Part shown: positions 1 through 33,390 of the stretch, piece by piece
How positions within the stretch are numbered: position 1 is the first letter of the stretch
Layout of the letters: each line of letters opens with the position of its first letter
Assembly: GCF_040412425.1 (NCBI RefSeq)
Contig: NC_089766.1
Coordinates: forward strand, 14,423,508 to 14,487,507
From: Macrobrachium rosenbergii
Lineage: Eukaryota > Arthropoda > Malacostraca > Decapoda > Palaemonidae
Length of the DNA: 64,000 nucleotides
Direction: 5' to 3'
Made by a program: the position numbers and the translations under genes
The notes under the pieces: generated by a model
What the model saw: only the letters and a program-made list of their open reading frames with translations
The model's database searches: none
What the model was told of the DNA's origin: nothing

Positions 1-292
1 TACAACCATAATATAAATAATTACATTCCTGTAGACAGAGTTAGAAATTTATAAGTATTCTACTAATGGAATAATTTTTAATTTCCTATTTCATTTTAAT
101 GCTTGCTCTAAACTATCAATCAAGATATATGACAATGCATATAAGCGTTCTAAGTTAAATAGATTTCAGAAAGTGTATGAGAACTGCCTACATAACTTAT
201 ATAGTAATCTATTTTAAAAGTGAAAACTCTTTGTACCAAATATGAATGCAATTTATTGTGTTTATTAATTTATTATCATAATTATAAAAAGG
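1..292. other. AT-rich sequence, no feature seen
   Basis: No open reading frame, repeat or RNA gene is recognisable in this AT-rich stretch. Confidence 0.5.
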
Positions 293-481
293 TTAGCTTT
301 TCCTGACAACATCAAAACAATAGCGAGTAGAACACTTCAAACACCTTTGGGTGAATCTCTCGAGTACGCAGGTAAAACTGGGCATGGTATGACCTTGAGT
401 GTAACAGTAGAGAAAGTCGAGGCGATAATCCCACACTGGTATCGCCTGACCCGCGGTCTCTTTTAGACCATGGTCTGACAA
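293..481 (-). CDS. possible terminal exon of an unknown gene (Cys-rich)
   Basis: A 62-codon minus-strand open frame ends in a stop at 293. It is clearly more GC-rich than the flanking DNA and encodes a cysteine-containing C-terminus (CVLERFTQRCLKCSTRYC, with Cys spaced 8, 3 and 6 residues apart). The upstream edge could be an acceptor after the CAG near 450, but its polypyrimidine tract is poor, so the ATG at 481 may not be the real start. I do not recognise the family. It may be the last exon of a gene whose other exons lie at higher coordinates, or a decayed repeat. No function is proposed. Confidence 0.25.
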   Translation of the reverse strand: MSDHGLKETAGQAIPVWDYRLDFLYCYTQGHTMPSFTCVLERFTQRCLKCSTRYCFDVVRKS

Positions 482-507
482 GCCCAGGTCTATTTACGGT
501 TTATTTG

Positions 508-780
508 TCAGTACATTCTCGATTTAATCCAGGAATAAGTCTTAATGATTTTTTTTTTAAATCTTAGTGAATAAACAAGGGATGCCTCACAGTAAATATT
601 CCCTTCAGTAATTTTCCATTCAAAGGTAACGGCTTTCGGGGCAGAGATCCCTACCAGGCTATACACTGAAATGAAACGCGTCCCTTCATTTTCTGTAAAC
701 ATAATATTGTGCTTTAAAAGAAAAGTTTCAATTGTAAGAAAAACGGAACTTAGAGGAAAATTCCTTGCAGACCTAACCAT
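508..780 (-). CDS. unrecognised 90-codon open frame, possibly coding
   Basis: This minus-strand frame of 90 codons starts at an ATG and ends in a stop at 508. Its middle part (around SVYSLVGISAPKAVTFEWKI) has mixed composition unlike random AT-rich DNA, while its end is Lys/Ile-rich. It lies directly upstream, on the same strand, of the Cys-rich frame at 293-481, but I cannot see a convincing splice pair joining them. I see no known domain, signal peptide or membrane segment. It could be chance. Confidence 0.15.
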   Translation of the reverse strand: MVRSARNFPLSSVFLTIETFLLKHNIMFTENEGTRFISVYSLVGISAPKAVTFEWKITEGNIYCEASLVYSLRFKKKIIKTYSWIKSRMY

Positions 781-781
781 T

Positions 782-1419
<638 letters not shown>

Positions 1420-1521
1420 AATGTTTTCATTTTGAAGGTTATAGCTGAGATTCTCAGCAAGTTAGGATGCTAATCCATCCTCCAATCCTTCCTGCTACGA
1501 TTCACCACATCAGCTAACTAC

Positions 1522-1643
1522 CAGGTGCATATTTCACTGGTTAGATGGGCAAAGGGCACAATAAAATCCGATCCACCTTGGTCAGGTGCATATTTCACTG
1601 GTTAGATGGGCAAAGGGCACAATAAAATCCGATCCACCTTGGT
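1522..1643. repeat. perfect 61-bp tandem duplication
   Basis: Two identical 61-bp units stand head to tail (1522-1582 and 1583-1643), each beginning CAGGTGCATATTTCACTGG. There is no sequence difference between the copies, so the duplication is recent or is an assembly artefact. It sits in a GC-richer island that includes a 97-codon open frame (1586-1879); that frame has no recognisable domain and probably reflects composition. Confidence 0.95.
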
Positions 1644-1808
1644 CAGGAATCGAACAAGTTCTTCCCACTGATGGGATCGGACTTCGGGGCGAAACGAATG
1701 TTTTTGCGGTTGCCAGACGTACGAATAGTTCTGTAATTGATCCAATTGATGCGTTGAGAAACGTCACATCTGTGCCTACAAATTTTCCTCGTCGCGTGTG
1801 GTATCCTG

Positions 1809-1816
1809 TGACGTCA
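1809..1816. promoter_or_regulatory. CRE palindrome TGACGTCA, copy 1
   Basis: Perfect 8-base cAMP-response-element palindrome, the known binding site of CREB/ATF bZIP factors. It is one of three in about 740 bases. Occupancy is inferred only. Confidence 0.4.
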
Positions 1817-1876
1817 TCAATAACGCGTATTCTTGAGCTCCTGTGTTATCTTATCAGGAAATCCTCTTTGTTACGA

Positions 1877-1884
1877 TGACGTCA
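1877..1884. promoter_or_regulatory. CRE palindrome TGACGTCA, copy 2
   Basis: Second perfect TGACGTCA, 68 bases after the first and within the same GC-richer island. Confidence 0.4.
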
Positions 1885-2543
1885 CACTTGCGCTGGCAAT
1901 GGCATCTCTAAACAGAATTAGTCTGCATTCGTCTCTTCAGCGGACGAGGCCAATTTGCAGTTAAGTACAGTAGTTACAGTTACACTTTTACTTTGAAATA
2001 TGGTTTCCCAGTCTAGTCCTATCATTGTTTTGTCTAGGATATATACCCACTTACTAAGTGTGGAATGATAATAAATAAATGTGTTGTCAAGTACTACATT
2101 TGATTAGGAAGAACTGTTGCATTTTTAAAGTGATAATTGACCATTAGAATACCAACTAGTCCGGTATGTTTAATTTCAAGCATCTCACATGGCGGCAAGC
2201 AAAAAATAAGTTTGTTCTCTCAGCATTGTGCGGTTAATACTTGCAATGACATTATACTCTAATTTTAACCTTTTTTACGATACCCTAGAATTTCAAGTCA
2301 CTGGTTGTCTGCTCATGCATTCATACACACGAAGGTATCCGCTCTAGACCCATTGCTTTGCATGATGTGATGAATCTCGCGTATTACAAAATACATGCTT
2401 ACTAAGGAGAGTTTTTGTATATGTTTATGCTTATTTGTTGCGGCACGAAAAGATTTCAAGCAATGGTCAAGGGTAGGCTAACATCTTGCTCTCCAAACAT
2501 TATCTTCCATATTTTCCTCTCCCCTAGTTGACTTTTTGTACAC

Positions 2544-2551
2544 TGACGTCA
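2544..2551. promoter_or_regulatory. CRE palindrome TGACGTCA, copy 3, in possible promoter region
   Basis: Third perfect TGACGTCA. It is followed by an Inr-like TCAGTC near 2574 and by TGCGCATCTGCG near 2615, which resembles an NRF-1 half-site pair. This is a candidate promoter or 5' untranslated exon region for Elongin A, whose first coding exon lies 2.5 kb downstream and begins at a splice acceptor. No TATA box was identified. Confidence 0.35.
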
Positions 2552-2663
2552 AGTATAAGTCACGGGCACTTTCTCAGTCTCAGAGCACCAAGGTCAAACA
2601 AAAGCGTCAGTATGCGCATCTGCGACAGCAAAATTTGCATTTTTCGTAACAGTCGGTTTCACT

Positions 2664-3209
2664 TTGTATAGGGAGCAGTCAGCCGAATGCTCTTTTCGGC
2701 CTTGTCTTTACACTTCCGTCGAGGTGAAGTGTGCAAGATTCTGTTTACCTTCCGTGATCGAGAAAAACAATGCCGCTTTCGCCTTGAATGCTATATATAT
2801 CTTCATTAAATTTATTTTTTTTTTTATTTTTACTGTTTGTGTTTTGCACTGACTTTCCTCGTCTTATTCTGGTGTTCATGTTTTACACTACCTTTCCTCG
2901 CCTTCCTTTCCTGCTGGTTATACACAAAAGCAAAACGTGGGCGGCCATACATCTTTAGTCCATAGCAATAGCTTTCAAAAACAACAAATAAAAAAGCTAA
3001 CAAATAAAGCTTTCTGTCCTTCGCCCCAACATTTCTATTTCTTTATCTTTAAAGGTTGAATATTCAATGCTCTTTGAATATTCATTCAAGAGTTAGTTAT
3101 AATCAAATAGTTTTCATAATCAACACTAGCAGTGTCTTCTGCAACCACCTCAGTTTCAAAATTTTCCAGATAAATCAACTGTACGAACGGATATCCTTAA
3201 CTAAATTTT

Positions 3210-3210
<1 letters not shown>
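2664..3210. other. non-coding, nothing clear
   Basis: No supported coding sequence. Short open frames here end in T-rich runs and have no domain. Confidence 0.4.

Positions 3211-3213
<3 letters not shown>

Positions 3214-3270
<57 letters not shown>
3214..3270. repeat. (TTA)n microsatellite
   Basis: About 19 uninterrupted TTA units. An apparent poly-tyrosine frame through it is an artefact. Confidence 0.97.
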
Positions 3271-3271
<1 letters not shown>

Positions 3272-3847
3272 GTTTTCAGTCTTTTACGTCCAACAACTTA
3301 CAGTAGTAGTAAACGCTTGCATTTAAATAGATCAACTTTAATTGTTCAGATTTACTTAAATTTTTCCATCTCATCGTCTCATTCTGTGCAATTATTTAAT
3401 CGTTATGGTTAAATAAACACTAAAGTTAAACATGGCATAGACAAACGTTTAACTTAGGAGCCGTTGCAAAGAAACTTTTTTTTTTTTTTATCTTTTCCGC
3501 TTAACCGCAACAAAACGTTTATGATAGCTCTTCCTTCCATCTCGTCTGCTAGAGAATCTCATTGTTTGGTTTGATCGGATAACCTCTCCTTTTGGTGCTA
3601 ATAATACACGTGTGATTTTAAAGTATTGGAGACAGACAACGTTTAGTGCTGATGAATTATTTTTGGCTAATACTTGAAAGTATAAGAATGCCATGTGTGA
3701 AATAAGTGATAGTTTCGTACTTTATGACTGCTCTGATATGGTATGTTTCACTGAACAGTGGTTTTTAGAATTAAATCAACATCTGCATAACCAATATAGT
3801 AAATATATTATCATATATACCAATTACAGGGAGCAACAACAACAACA

Positions 3848-3927
<80 letters not shown>
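3848..3927. repeat. (AAT)n microsatellite, left of the inverted repeat
   Basis: About 26 AAT units ending in CAGAC. The same (AAT)n-CAGAC junction occurs again at 4237-4283, on the far side of the 127-bp inverted repeat. The two junctions could be target-site duplications of an insertion or the two tails of duplicated retroelement ends. Confidence 0.97.
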
Positions 3928-3964
3928 CAGACAAAAACTTCTTTCAGTTTTCTTCTGAAGATGG

Positions 3965-4234
3965 AAAGAGAAACCCACAAGATTCTTGTGTATAACTTGT
4001 TTACTGGTAAATATTTACATATTACTTTGATCTCGAGCACTTTCAGGTCCTAACTGTGACCCTTTTTCAAGAGATGAGGTAGTCAGGCTGGATTGCTGGG
4101 CCTTGAACCAGCCTGACTACCTCATCTCTTGAAAAAGGGTCACAGTTAGGACCTGAAAGTGCTCGAGATCAAAGTAATATGTAAATATTTACCAGTAAAC
4201 AAGTTATACACAAGAATCTTGTGGGTTTCTCTTT
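3965..4234. repeat. perfect 127-bp inverted repeat (hairpin) with 16-nt spacer
   Basis: The left arm 3965-4091 and right arm 4108-4234 are exact reverse complements over all 127 bases by my base-by-base comparison. They are separated by a 16-base spacer, 4092-4107. The arms contain GAAAGTGCTCGAGATC. The right arm is followed by an AAT microsatellite, an arrangement like the 3' end of a retroelement with a simple-repeat tail. A Penelope-like or LINE-derived end is one possibility, but I cannot prove it. A transcript would fold into a long perfect double-stranded RNA. The alternative is a palindromic sequencing or assembly artefact. Confidence 0.95.
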
Positions 4235-4236
4235 TC

Positions 4237-4278
<42 letters not shown>
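4237..4278. repeat. (AAT)n microsatellite, right of the inverted repeat
   Basis: About 14 AAT units directly follow the right arm of the hairpin and end in CAGAC, as the left microsatellite does. Confidence 0.97.
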
Positions 4279-4283
4279 CAGAC

Positions 4284-4980
4284 TCACCATCCTTGACAAA
4301 GAAATTTAAAATATTGTGGCCTATGGAGTATTGCTAAAGCATCTCAAGCTACTGGTTAATTGAAAGTTTTTAGAATCCAATTTTGACAACTAATAATTGC
4401 ATTCTAATTAACATTTAATTGAGAGTCAAGGTAGGATATAAATTATACCAGTAAGGTAACTTATAAATTCTGCTGTCCATACCGAATTTCGCGTCAGGAC
4501 TATGGAATAAACTGAGAAATTACGCCTGTGCTTTTGATAGCTACTTGTAGGTGTGTGATGCTAAATGACAGATTTTTCATGACCGATGCCGATATGGATA
4601 TCATATACGCGGTCACTTACTGCCTAGCCGTTAAAACCAGAGGTAGAGGTATTGTACACTGTGCTGTAGGTTTCAGTAAGAAAGAACTCTGGATACTCCT
4701 TAATATGGAAAGTCATTATATTACCAGTTGCTGTGCCACTGGAATCCGTGGTTGGCCAGCCAGACAGTCAGCCACGCGCGTACCTAGTACGGAAAAACCA
4801 TAGAAGTTGAAGGATGAAGCCTGTAGATTTACGTATATTATATTTAAACTAATTCTTGCCTCATAATATGCATAATAAATTCGATATTGATGAATGGTAG
4901 TTATCTTCGAGCACCTAATATTTTATTAACCAATGTCAAGATTGTCATTTATTAACCCTCGCTTGATTGTTTTGTTACAG
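4284..4980. other. upstream/5' intronic sequence of Elongin A
   Basis: This ends in a clear acceptor (TTTTGTTACAG at 4970-4980) before the first coding exon, so at least its 3' part is probably an intron in the 5' untranslated region. A 91-codon frame at 4528-4803 has no recognisable domain. Confidence 0.4.
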
Positions 4981-5024
4981 ATACTCGCTTGATCCGTATC
5001 AGCTGTTGTGATGGTCGAGGCGAG

Positions 5025-26440
<21,416 letters not shown>

Positions 26441-26651
26441 AGTTATGTCAATGCGGCAACCTGCACGTGTGAGAATGTTTCTAACAGTTTTATTTTCTTT
26501 TTCTTATTTCTTTCCCATTTTTCATCAACATCCCAAACCAAGAGGATGAAAGAGTTAGTTTCCATTGTCTTTGATTCCAGAGAAAAATCATGTTCCAGTT
26601 CTGGCACCAGATTCAACATAAACAATAATATATCTTCAAAATAACAATATC

Positions 26652-26657
26652 AATAAA
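26652..26657 (+). terminator. candidate poly(A) signal of Elongin A
   Basis: AATAAA lies 212 bases after the stop codon. It is the first canonical signal found downstream; longer 3' untranslated forms are possible. Confidence 0.45.
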
Positions 26658-26699
26658 ATCTAGTTATGGTATTAGAGGATTTTATTTCATTTGCATAAT

Positions 26700-29195
26700 G
26701 AGCTTGTCTACTCATGAATTTGAGTTAGTGTGTATGTGGACTCTGTCTTCATACTCTTAAATGCAGTGTAATTTTGACAAATAGTTGATGATTAAGACTG
26801 CATGAAAGAGTGAGTGATTCTGTACAAATGATATGATGTATGATATTATCATGCTGTTTAGATATTTTACATTTCTCAGACAGTGACATTACAATCAGAA
26901 CAGTTGGATTATACCAATAGCTTGGTCCTCTCATAAACTTTAACTCCAGATTTTCCACAGTATATGACAATATACACAATACATACTGATGTCTATATTT
27001 TACTTGTGTTCTTATAATTTAAAGAGATTATTGTAAAAACATTGTTCGGTTAGAAAATATATACAGTATATTGTTTTTACAACATTTTGTGGAGGTTCAC
27101 TGCTATGCAGTGTAAATAACTAATTAGTTAATAAATTAGTTAGTGACTCTTCAAGTTAGGTATTTGTAGAAAGATATAAGAGATTTTGAAAATATTTAGC
27201 ATACAGTATTTTCATAGAATTTAATTGACTCAGGATTGAGAAAGATTTATTTTCTTTATTTCATTCAGATATTTCTCGTAACTACATGTTTCTCGTACAG
27301 TCACTGGATCCCTAGTCCGTTTTGGGTGTACAGTATATTTATTGAAGCTTTTGCTGTTGATACAAGAAGTGGAGAGTTATGTTATGTGGGTGATGAATTG
27401 TCTTGTTACAAATATTTTTCTATGGATATTTTTAATTCTGTGTTGTGAAAATTTGGAAAACTTTTTCTTCATAACCCTCATATTGGTGAAATATTCCTTT
27501 TCTTAGTAGGTGGTTGTTTGTTAAGCTTTAACTCCTTTCTTGATTAAGCAGTCAACCACCTGTAAAGTTTATTTCCAGTACACAGATCTCAAAGTGTTAT
27601 CTTTAGCCCCTTTCTTCTCTGTTTTGCTTTAGATTTATCCTTCATTCGTAAGGTCCTTAAATCTCGTTGGATAAAATACAGTATGTAGGAATTAAAAAAA
27701 GTTGATACTGTATAATAAAAAATGGAACATACTGTATACTTATATGTCCATGGTCAGGTGCTGTTTTGTTGCGCACCTGCCATTTTTTCCCTTCGCAGAG
27801 TGACTTCTTGACTTTTGCTATTCTTTTTTCCGCATTGGTATACTGTATTATATTTTCTGTGAAACCTGCTATGCTATAAATAATGGTTAAGGGAGTGCTG
27901 ATAAAACTGATCCCCAGCCTGGTTTGGGCACTGTTTTAATGAATGGAACATTGCTGTATGACCACTGTATATAATGCCAAGTCATCCAGTCTGCTGTATT
28001 TATACAAAACATTTGTGTAAGTTGCCTTCATTATATCTTTGTTAAGGTCAAATCTGATGATATGAACATGCAGTCATCACCTGTGTTGTTAATAATTTTC
28101 CCCTCCCTTCCTGATTGGAGGAACATTTTCATATCTTTTGTAAACTTTGTGTAATTAGGAATTGTGATTTTTATGACTTTCATGTGGTTGGATATTGTAT
28201 GTCTCAGGATTACAGCATGCCATTTTGTGTTTTAAGGAACTTATAGAATCATGCACCTTTTAGAGTACCCTCTTTTTAAATAGTGCGCACTAGCTAATAG
28301 TATGTTCTATCATGTCATAAGAAGTTAGTTGCCATTTTTGTGTAGAAACTATTTATTTTCTCCCAATTATTTTGGACCTAATATTCGATACTCGGTTGAC
28401 TTCCTTTCTTAGAAACGCAATTTTAAAATCTCAGACTTGGCTATTTATCATTCCTGTCTCTTAATACAAATGTAGTTATTTCTCAACCCTGAGTCTAAGA
28501 AAATGAGGCTGTGGCAATTCAAACCTTCCCGCTTTACTGTTAAAAGTATATGAATTTTGTGGATTTTTTTTTTCTCATTTTTTTCCAGGGAAAGTTTAGC
28601 AAAAAGAAAGAAACATTTTTTCATCCTGTTTTGTGGGGTTGCACCCACTATTGGAATTCTCAAGTTTTGATTTTCATATATATATTATACTGGTACTTTC
28701 TTTTATGCACCTATATGAAGTTAGATAGTAAACAGGTTGTTATTGGCATATATTTTGCATTTAGAATAAAAGTCTACTGGTAGCATTTGATGAAATTGAC
28801 ATTTTATCCATGAGGTTCTCATTTGTGAAATTTGTGCTTGTTAATGGAAATCTCAGTTGGTGACAAAGTTTCTGGCCAAGGTTTGAATTCATAGGTAGAG
28901 CTTCATGTAAAATGGGAGTTTTTGATCGTGTCCATCTTATTCATAGAATTTTATGAGTTATTGATGGTTTTGTAATTAAAAGTCTTTCATTGTGAATGTT
29001 GTTTTGACATATCCCTGACTAACACTAAATCAGATATATAATGTTTTGCATCTTCTTGAAGTATGACCAACACGGATGACTGGTTGTTTTAGTCTTGTTT
29101 GGCCTTTGGTTTCCACTGCCTCTTTTATCACCTTGGGATGCTGAGGACCCTGTAGTGGGTTACTGCCTATGATGTGTCTTGCTTCACACTTTAGA
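26700..29195. other. intergenic, AT-rich
   Basis: No gene recognised; may include an extended Elongin A 3' untranslated region. Small frames at 26749-26979, 27236-27448 and 28448-28783 look like chance. Confidence 0.45.
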
Positions 29196-29199
29196 GTTT

Positions 29200-29535
29200 A
29201 GACAATACCAAAGGCTCTTTGCAGTGTCCCTTTGGCCCTTAGCTGCATTGCTCTCTGTCTTTTACTTTCCATCTGGTCTCCATCATTTCCTGGCTAGCTG
29301 TCCAACTTCTTTTACTCTGCCTTTCTCTAGTTGAACCCTCTTGTCTAAACCTGTGTTGTGAGCAGCATCTTAAAGTTGTCAGGCCTTGAAAAGGTCATCT
29401 GTGCAGGCTTTTTATTGGCATGGAATAGAGGAGTCGGCTAATAGTTCTCAGTTTCTGTTGTTTACTATTGCAGAAAACACTTATAGAAATCCAGCAGGAG
29501 TGGAAGACTGGTATTTCTGAAAAATTATGGTACAG
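29200..29535 (+). repeat. SINE-like dispersed repeat, diverged copy, plus adjoining shared repeat
   Basis: 'ctctttgcagtgtccctttggcccttagctgc' at about 29215 matches the repeat at 20.1 and 51.5 kb. The following 29400-29530 part resembles 25290-25390 in Elongin A intron 9. Confidence 0.55.
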
Positions 29536-30037
29536 TATGAGGAAAAACAAGTTTTTTTGTGATTGAACACTCTATAATAAATTCAAATTCTCACTCTGTG
29601 ACTTGGAAAAAAGGCCAAACAGAATAGATCCAACCCTGATACATTTGACTCTTCAGAGGTAAAATTAGTCAAGTGCCAGAAAACGTATGGAAATATTGTC
29701 AAAGCTTAAAAACAGTTAATTAACAGTATGGTAATCTACGAAAAAAAAAAAATACAGACTAAAAAGAAAGAAGTGTGAGTTTAATAGAAACTACAGGTAG
29801 CAGACACATCACACAGGATACAAGACAGATAAAGGAAGCTAAAAGACAACTTGTAGGAGCAAAGACGAAAACTTGTGAGGAGTGTAGTGTGAATCTTAAA
29901 ATGCAGCAGGGTGAAGAAAGAAGGTACATGGATGAGGACAGATGGAAAACAATGAAGGGAAAAGTAAAAAGTATGTAAGTGATGAAAATGGAGAAGATAA
30001 AACTGAAGAGGAAGGAATAATAGAATGATGCAGGTAG

Positions 30038-30393
30038 TACAGGCAGTCCCCGTTTTACAACGGGGGTTCCGTTCCTATGCTGCAACATAATCCGAAAATC
30101 GTCACAGCCCGAAATATCGTTGAAAATCATAAGAAACCTTACTTTTAAACTTTGGATTTCTTGAAAATGACGTAACCTTTATTTTTATTGAGTTTTTCAG
30201 CAAAAAACCTCCAAATTTTGACCGTTCTGTTGTTTTGGAGCCATATTTCTTCCTTTGGATTGGTGTCGCCAGCGTTGTAACCCTGGAACATGCGTTGTAA
30301 CCTGGGAAATAATTTTTTAGGAATATATTTGAAGAGTGTCGTAAGCTCGGAACGTCGTAAGCCGAGCCCGTCGTAACCCGGGGACTGCCTGTA
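30038..30393. mobile_element. pogo/Tigger-like MITE, 352 bp
   Basis: TA-flanked element 30040-30391 with ends CAGGCAGTCCCCGTTTTACA and, reverse-complemented, CAGGCAGTCCCCGGGTTACG. It is of the same family as 14038-14272. Minus-strand frames at 30102-30477 run partly inside it and are not genes. Confidence 0.9.
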
Positions 30394-30481
30394 TTTTGAA
30401 AATCTTCTGACTGAAGAGAATACAAACTGGAGGATGTTGGCATGACTAAGGGACCAGTATAAAAGGTAACACCTCAAGCAA

Positions 30482-30841
30482 TTAATACACCCTTTGGTAA
30501 CATGAAAAATGATGTATCCCTAGACTATTAGGAATAGCACCCGCTTTGCTACTAGCTGAAGAACCAATCAGTGATGAAAACCTGATAAAGGGAGAGAGAT
30601 ACTCAGAGGACTGAGAAGATAACATAATATACAAAGGGAAATGGAAGGCATTACATTTTGATAATTGAAGATAAGTAAGATTACCTATGCTTGGTCTAGA
30701 CCTATTGAAGGAAGCAATGTACTGGATATAAGGCAGGAAGAAAATTGTAAAATCACTATTTGTCATTTTGCCTTTACGCCAGAAATCACCAACAAAGGCA
30801 GCCTTATATGACAGTGCAACAGCATGAGAACCACCACCCAA
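30482..30841 (-). mobile_element. unassigned retroelement-like open frame
   Basis: A 119-codon minus-strand frame rich in Ser, Phe and Tyr reads FNRSRPSIGNLTYLQLSKCN in the middle. It lies in a transposon-dense tract and lacks introns or a clear domain. I do not recognise it; a fragment of a transposon protein is the most economical reading. Confidence 0.25.
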
Positions 30842-31199
30842 CAGAAGGAATTATACCATTGGTTTTACCACAAACCCATTGATTTTAACAGCCTTTGTTC
30901 CTATGCAAATAGAACCCTTTGTCCTTGAATTGAAATACCCTTAGTGACAGTTGATGCAGTCATTATAGTGTTAACAAGGTACTATAGTTAACTGGGTGAA
31001 GCAAGTCCAGGGATGAGGGAACCAACCCGTTTGTGACCAAAGAATCCCTCAACTTTCTATACCATCCTGCATATAGATGCAAGATTGATAAGGCCCTGAG
31101 CCTGAGTGAGATGTATCTGAATTCTTACTCTTGGAGAACCAAGTGCCACTCTAAGGATAGGGTAGCACAGACAGGAAAGCAGCCCGTATCTGGGTCCAT

Positions 31200-33390
31200 C
31201 ATGGTAAAGCTATCATCTTGGTCAGATGATGGCTTTACCAAAATGAGAGCAGAGGGATTTACACCTTATGAACTGAAGCCCTAAGATAGGGTGCTTGATT
31301 GTTGAGTCTCCCTGCATTGGGGTGTGTCCAGCACATAATCAGCCCAGCTGCTGTCTTGCAGAGGAATTAAAGGAAAATGGGGGAAAGAGAGCCAGTTGCT
31401 AACCCATTCAACATCCAGCCTTATGCCATCTGAATGCCTTAGGAGAGATGTTTTGTTGGCCAAGATGTATTGAGACAGGTAGTAGCATTGAAGGAGTATG
31501 GTTTGTGCTCAATACAGCAGGGGTATCCCCACTGACAAGAGGACAGCTACTAAAGGCTCAGTAGTGCTAAGTTCTGTGAGGGGAATAGCAGTGAAAGACA
31601 GGTCACTTTGAATGCTGAGGAGTAAAAATGTCTGCCACTAATCCAGCAAAGCTGCCATAAAAGCAGGGGTTGCCACTGCTGTCTCACTTGGGGAAGCTGG
31701 ACATGCACCTGGCTCAGTGCTGCTGGAGAGCATGAGCTGGTCAACTACTGTTGCCATCTAGCCCCCCCTCAGTGAGCCACCGGGGAATGAACAGAAGGTA
31801 GGGAAAAGAGATAAAAAGAAGGAAGGAGCTGAAAAGAATCAGCATTATCAGAGGCAGAGTACTCCCTTTTGAAGAAACTAGTGAACATCATCAGGCCTTC
31901 CTCAGCTGCTGCTTCAACCTGCACTGCAAATGAGACCAGCCAGAACACTCCTTGTAGGGCCTACCACTGCAGAACAGAACAAGAAAACTGGGTTTACTAA
32001 TGACATAAAGCAGCCAAACATCTACATCCTTCACACCTTTTGTTTTTCACTTTGCTTGATTAGATCCATGTTAAACAAAAAATACACCATGCAGTAAAAA
32101 AAGAATTAAAGAAGTTTCAACTTGGAGGCCAGTCAAAGCACAGCACAAAGTTTTAACTGAATCACAACCAAACAAAAAGTGTTGTCTTATGCAGGTGAGT
32201 TGGGGTTCCTCCACTTACCCTCCTACCTCCAGTTAACCATCTTGTTTTGTCATCTTCTAGCACTGTATAGCTTATTCATTGGGTGTACAGTTATACTACT
32301 GTATACATTTTTATATACTGTATATTGTATTAATTTGGATGAAACTTATCTACTGTTAAAAGATGGCTTACATCTCTGTGCCAGTAGGTGAGGAGATATA
32401 TGGTAAGCTATCTTTAACATTAGGTAAGTATCCAAATAATAGATTTTATGATAATTTTTATTTTAACATAAGCTGATAATATATTGGTTTATTTTTTAAG
32501 ATTATAACATGTGTGAACACTAATAACAGTGTCTTAGACTTGAATATTGTAAATATACTGCTCAAGGCCAGTGTCATTGTCCCAGTTTCACCTAGGTCAT
32601 ACTGGACAAGGAAGGACAAACATTTTTCTGGGGAGGCCAGCTCTCGACACTGGTTGCTCCCAGTAACAGGACGCGCCTAGTTGCTGTACACTTTCACTTT
32701 ACCTGTGTGTCCACTCTCTTGGCGCTAGCCTTGGGTGCTGTTGTAATATCAGCCTCTTCCTGACTGCTGGGAGACATCTGTACTTGCCTTTTTGGGCCAT
32801 TTTTGTCAGGAGTTGGCTTTGTCTTTATATACTTTCCAGCTCTGGTTTTCCTGATTGACTTCTGTACTGTACTTGTACCATCAACAGCCATGGTCATTGC
32901 CAAACTTCATGCAGTTTCTACCGCTTTACTACTGGTTGCTGTGTTGCTGCTGCAATGGCAGCTACTGTTGTTGCCTTGACTACAGGTTCAGCTGGATTGA
33001 TTTTGGCTATTGCTCTTGCCATTGTCATTGCCACTGTCTATGTACTGCTAATGGCTGCTGCAGATGTGCATGCAGTTTCTACTGTCCCATCACTAGTTGT
33101 GCTTTGGTTGCTGCACAGCTGGCTCGTAATACACTTATTGCTATACTGCCAGCAGCTGATACTTCTTGATTTGCTTGCAATTTCAACTGCTCTTGTACTG
33201 ACTGCTGTTTTGCCGCTGAAGTAGTCTACACTGTTATCTGAACCATACCAATTGCTGGTGCCATTCTGCCCTGAGTTCTCATCTGCTTTGGTACTGGCAG
33301 CTGTGCCACTGCCACTGCATCACTAGCTGCACGGTTGTCTGCTCCTTCTGCTGTGCTGATGACTGCTCTAGCTGTTACCACTTTATTTGG
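31200..33390 (-). mobile_element. decayed gag-like region, Ala/Gln/Lys-rich
   Basis: On the minus strand, broken frames encode Ala/Gln/Lys-rich sequence such as KSIRKTRAGKYIKTKPTPDK and MSPSSQEEADITTAPKASAK (32694-32903). Further upstream is an Ala/Val/Gln-rich segment (33.0-33.35 kb). The sense-strand frames at 32855-33224 (Cys/Tyr-rich and hydrophobic) are shadows of it. The composition suggests a decayed gag of a retroelement inserted in reverse. It lies between two similar hairpin repeats at 32335 and 33388. Confidence 0.4.
32335..32475. repeat. hairpin-type terminal repeat, copy 1
   Basis: An inverted pair (TTATCTACTGTTAAAAGATG and CTTTAACATTAGGTAAGTAT) encloses GTGCCAGTAGGTGAGGAG. It is followed by CCAAATAATAGATTTTATGA. 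It closely resembles 33388-33520 in direct orientation. Confidence 0.75.

Noticed and set aside
1586..1879. 97-codon frame and a GTTCGATTCC-like string near 1650 (minus strand) suggesting a tRNA-derived SINE
   Set aside because: Only a B-box-like string is present, with no A-box at proper spacing and no cloverleaf.
3056..3412. 118-codon frame with poly-Tyr
   Set aside because: The middle is the (TTA)n array and the flanks have no domain.
32855..33224. Cys/Tyr-rich and hydrophobic + strand frames resembling membrane proteins
   Set aside because: They are antisense shadows of the Ala/Gln-rich minus-strand gag-like remnant and have no splice or promoter context.
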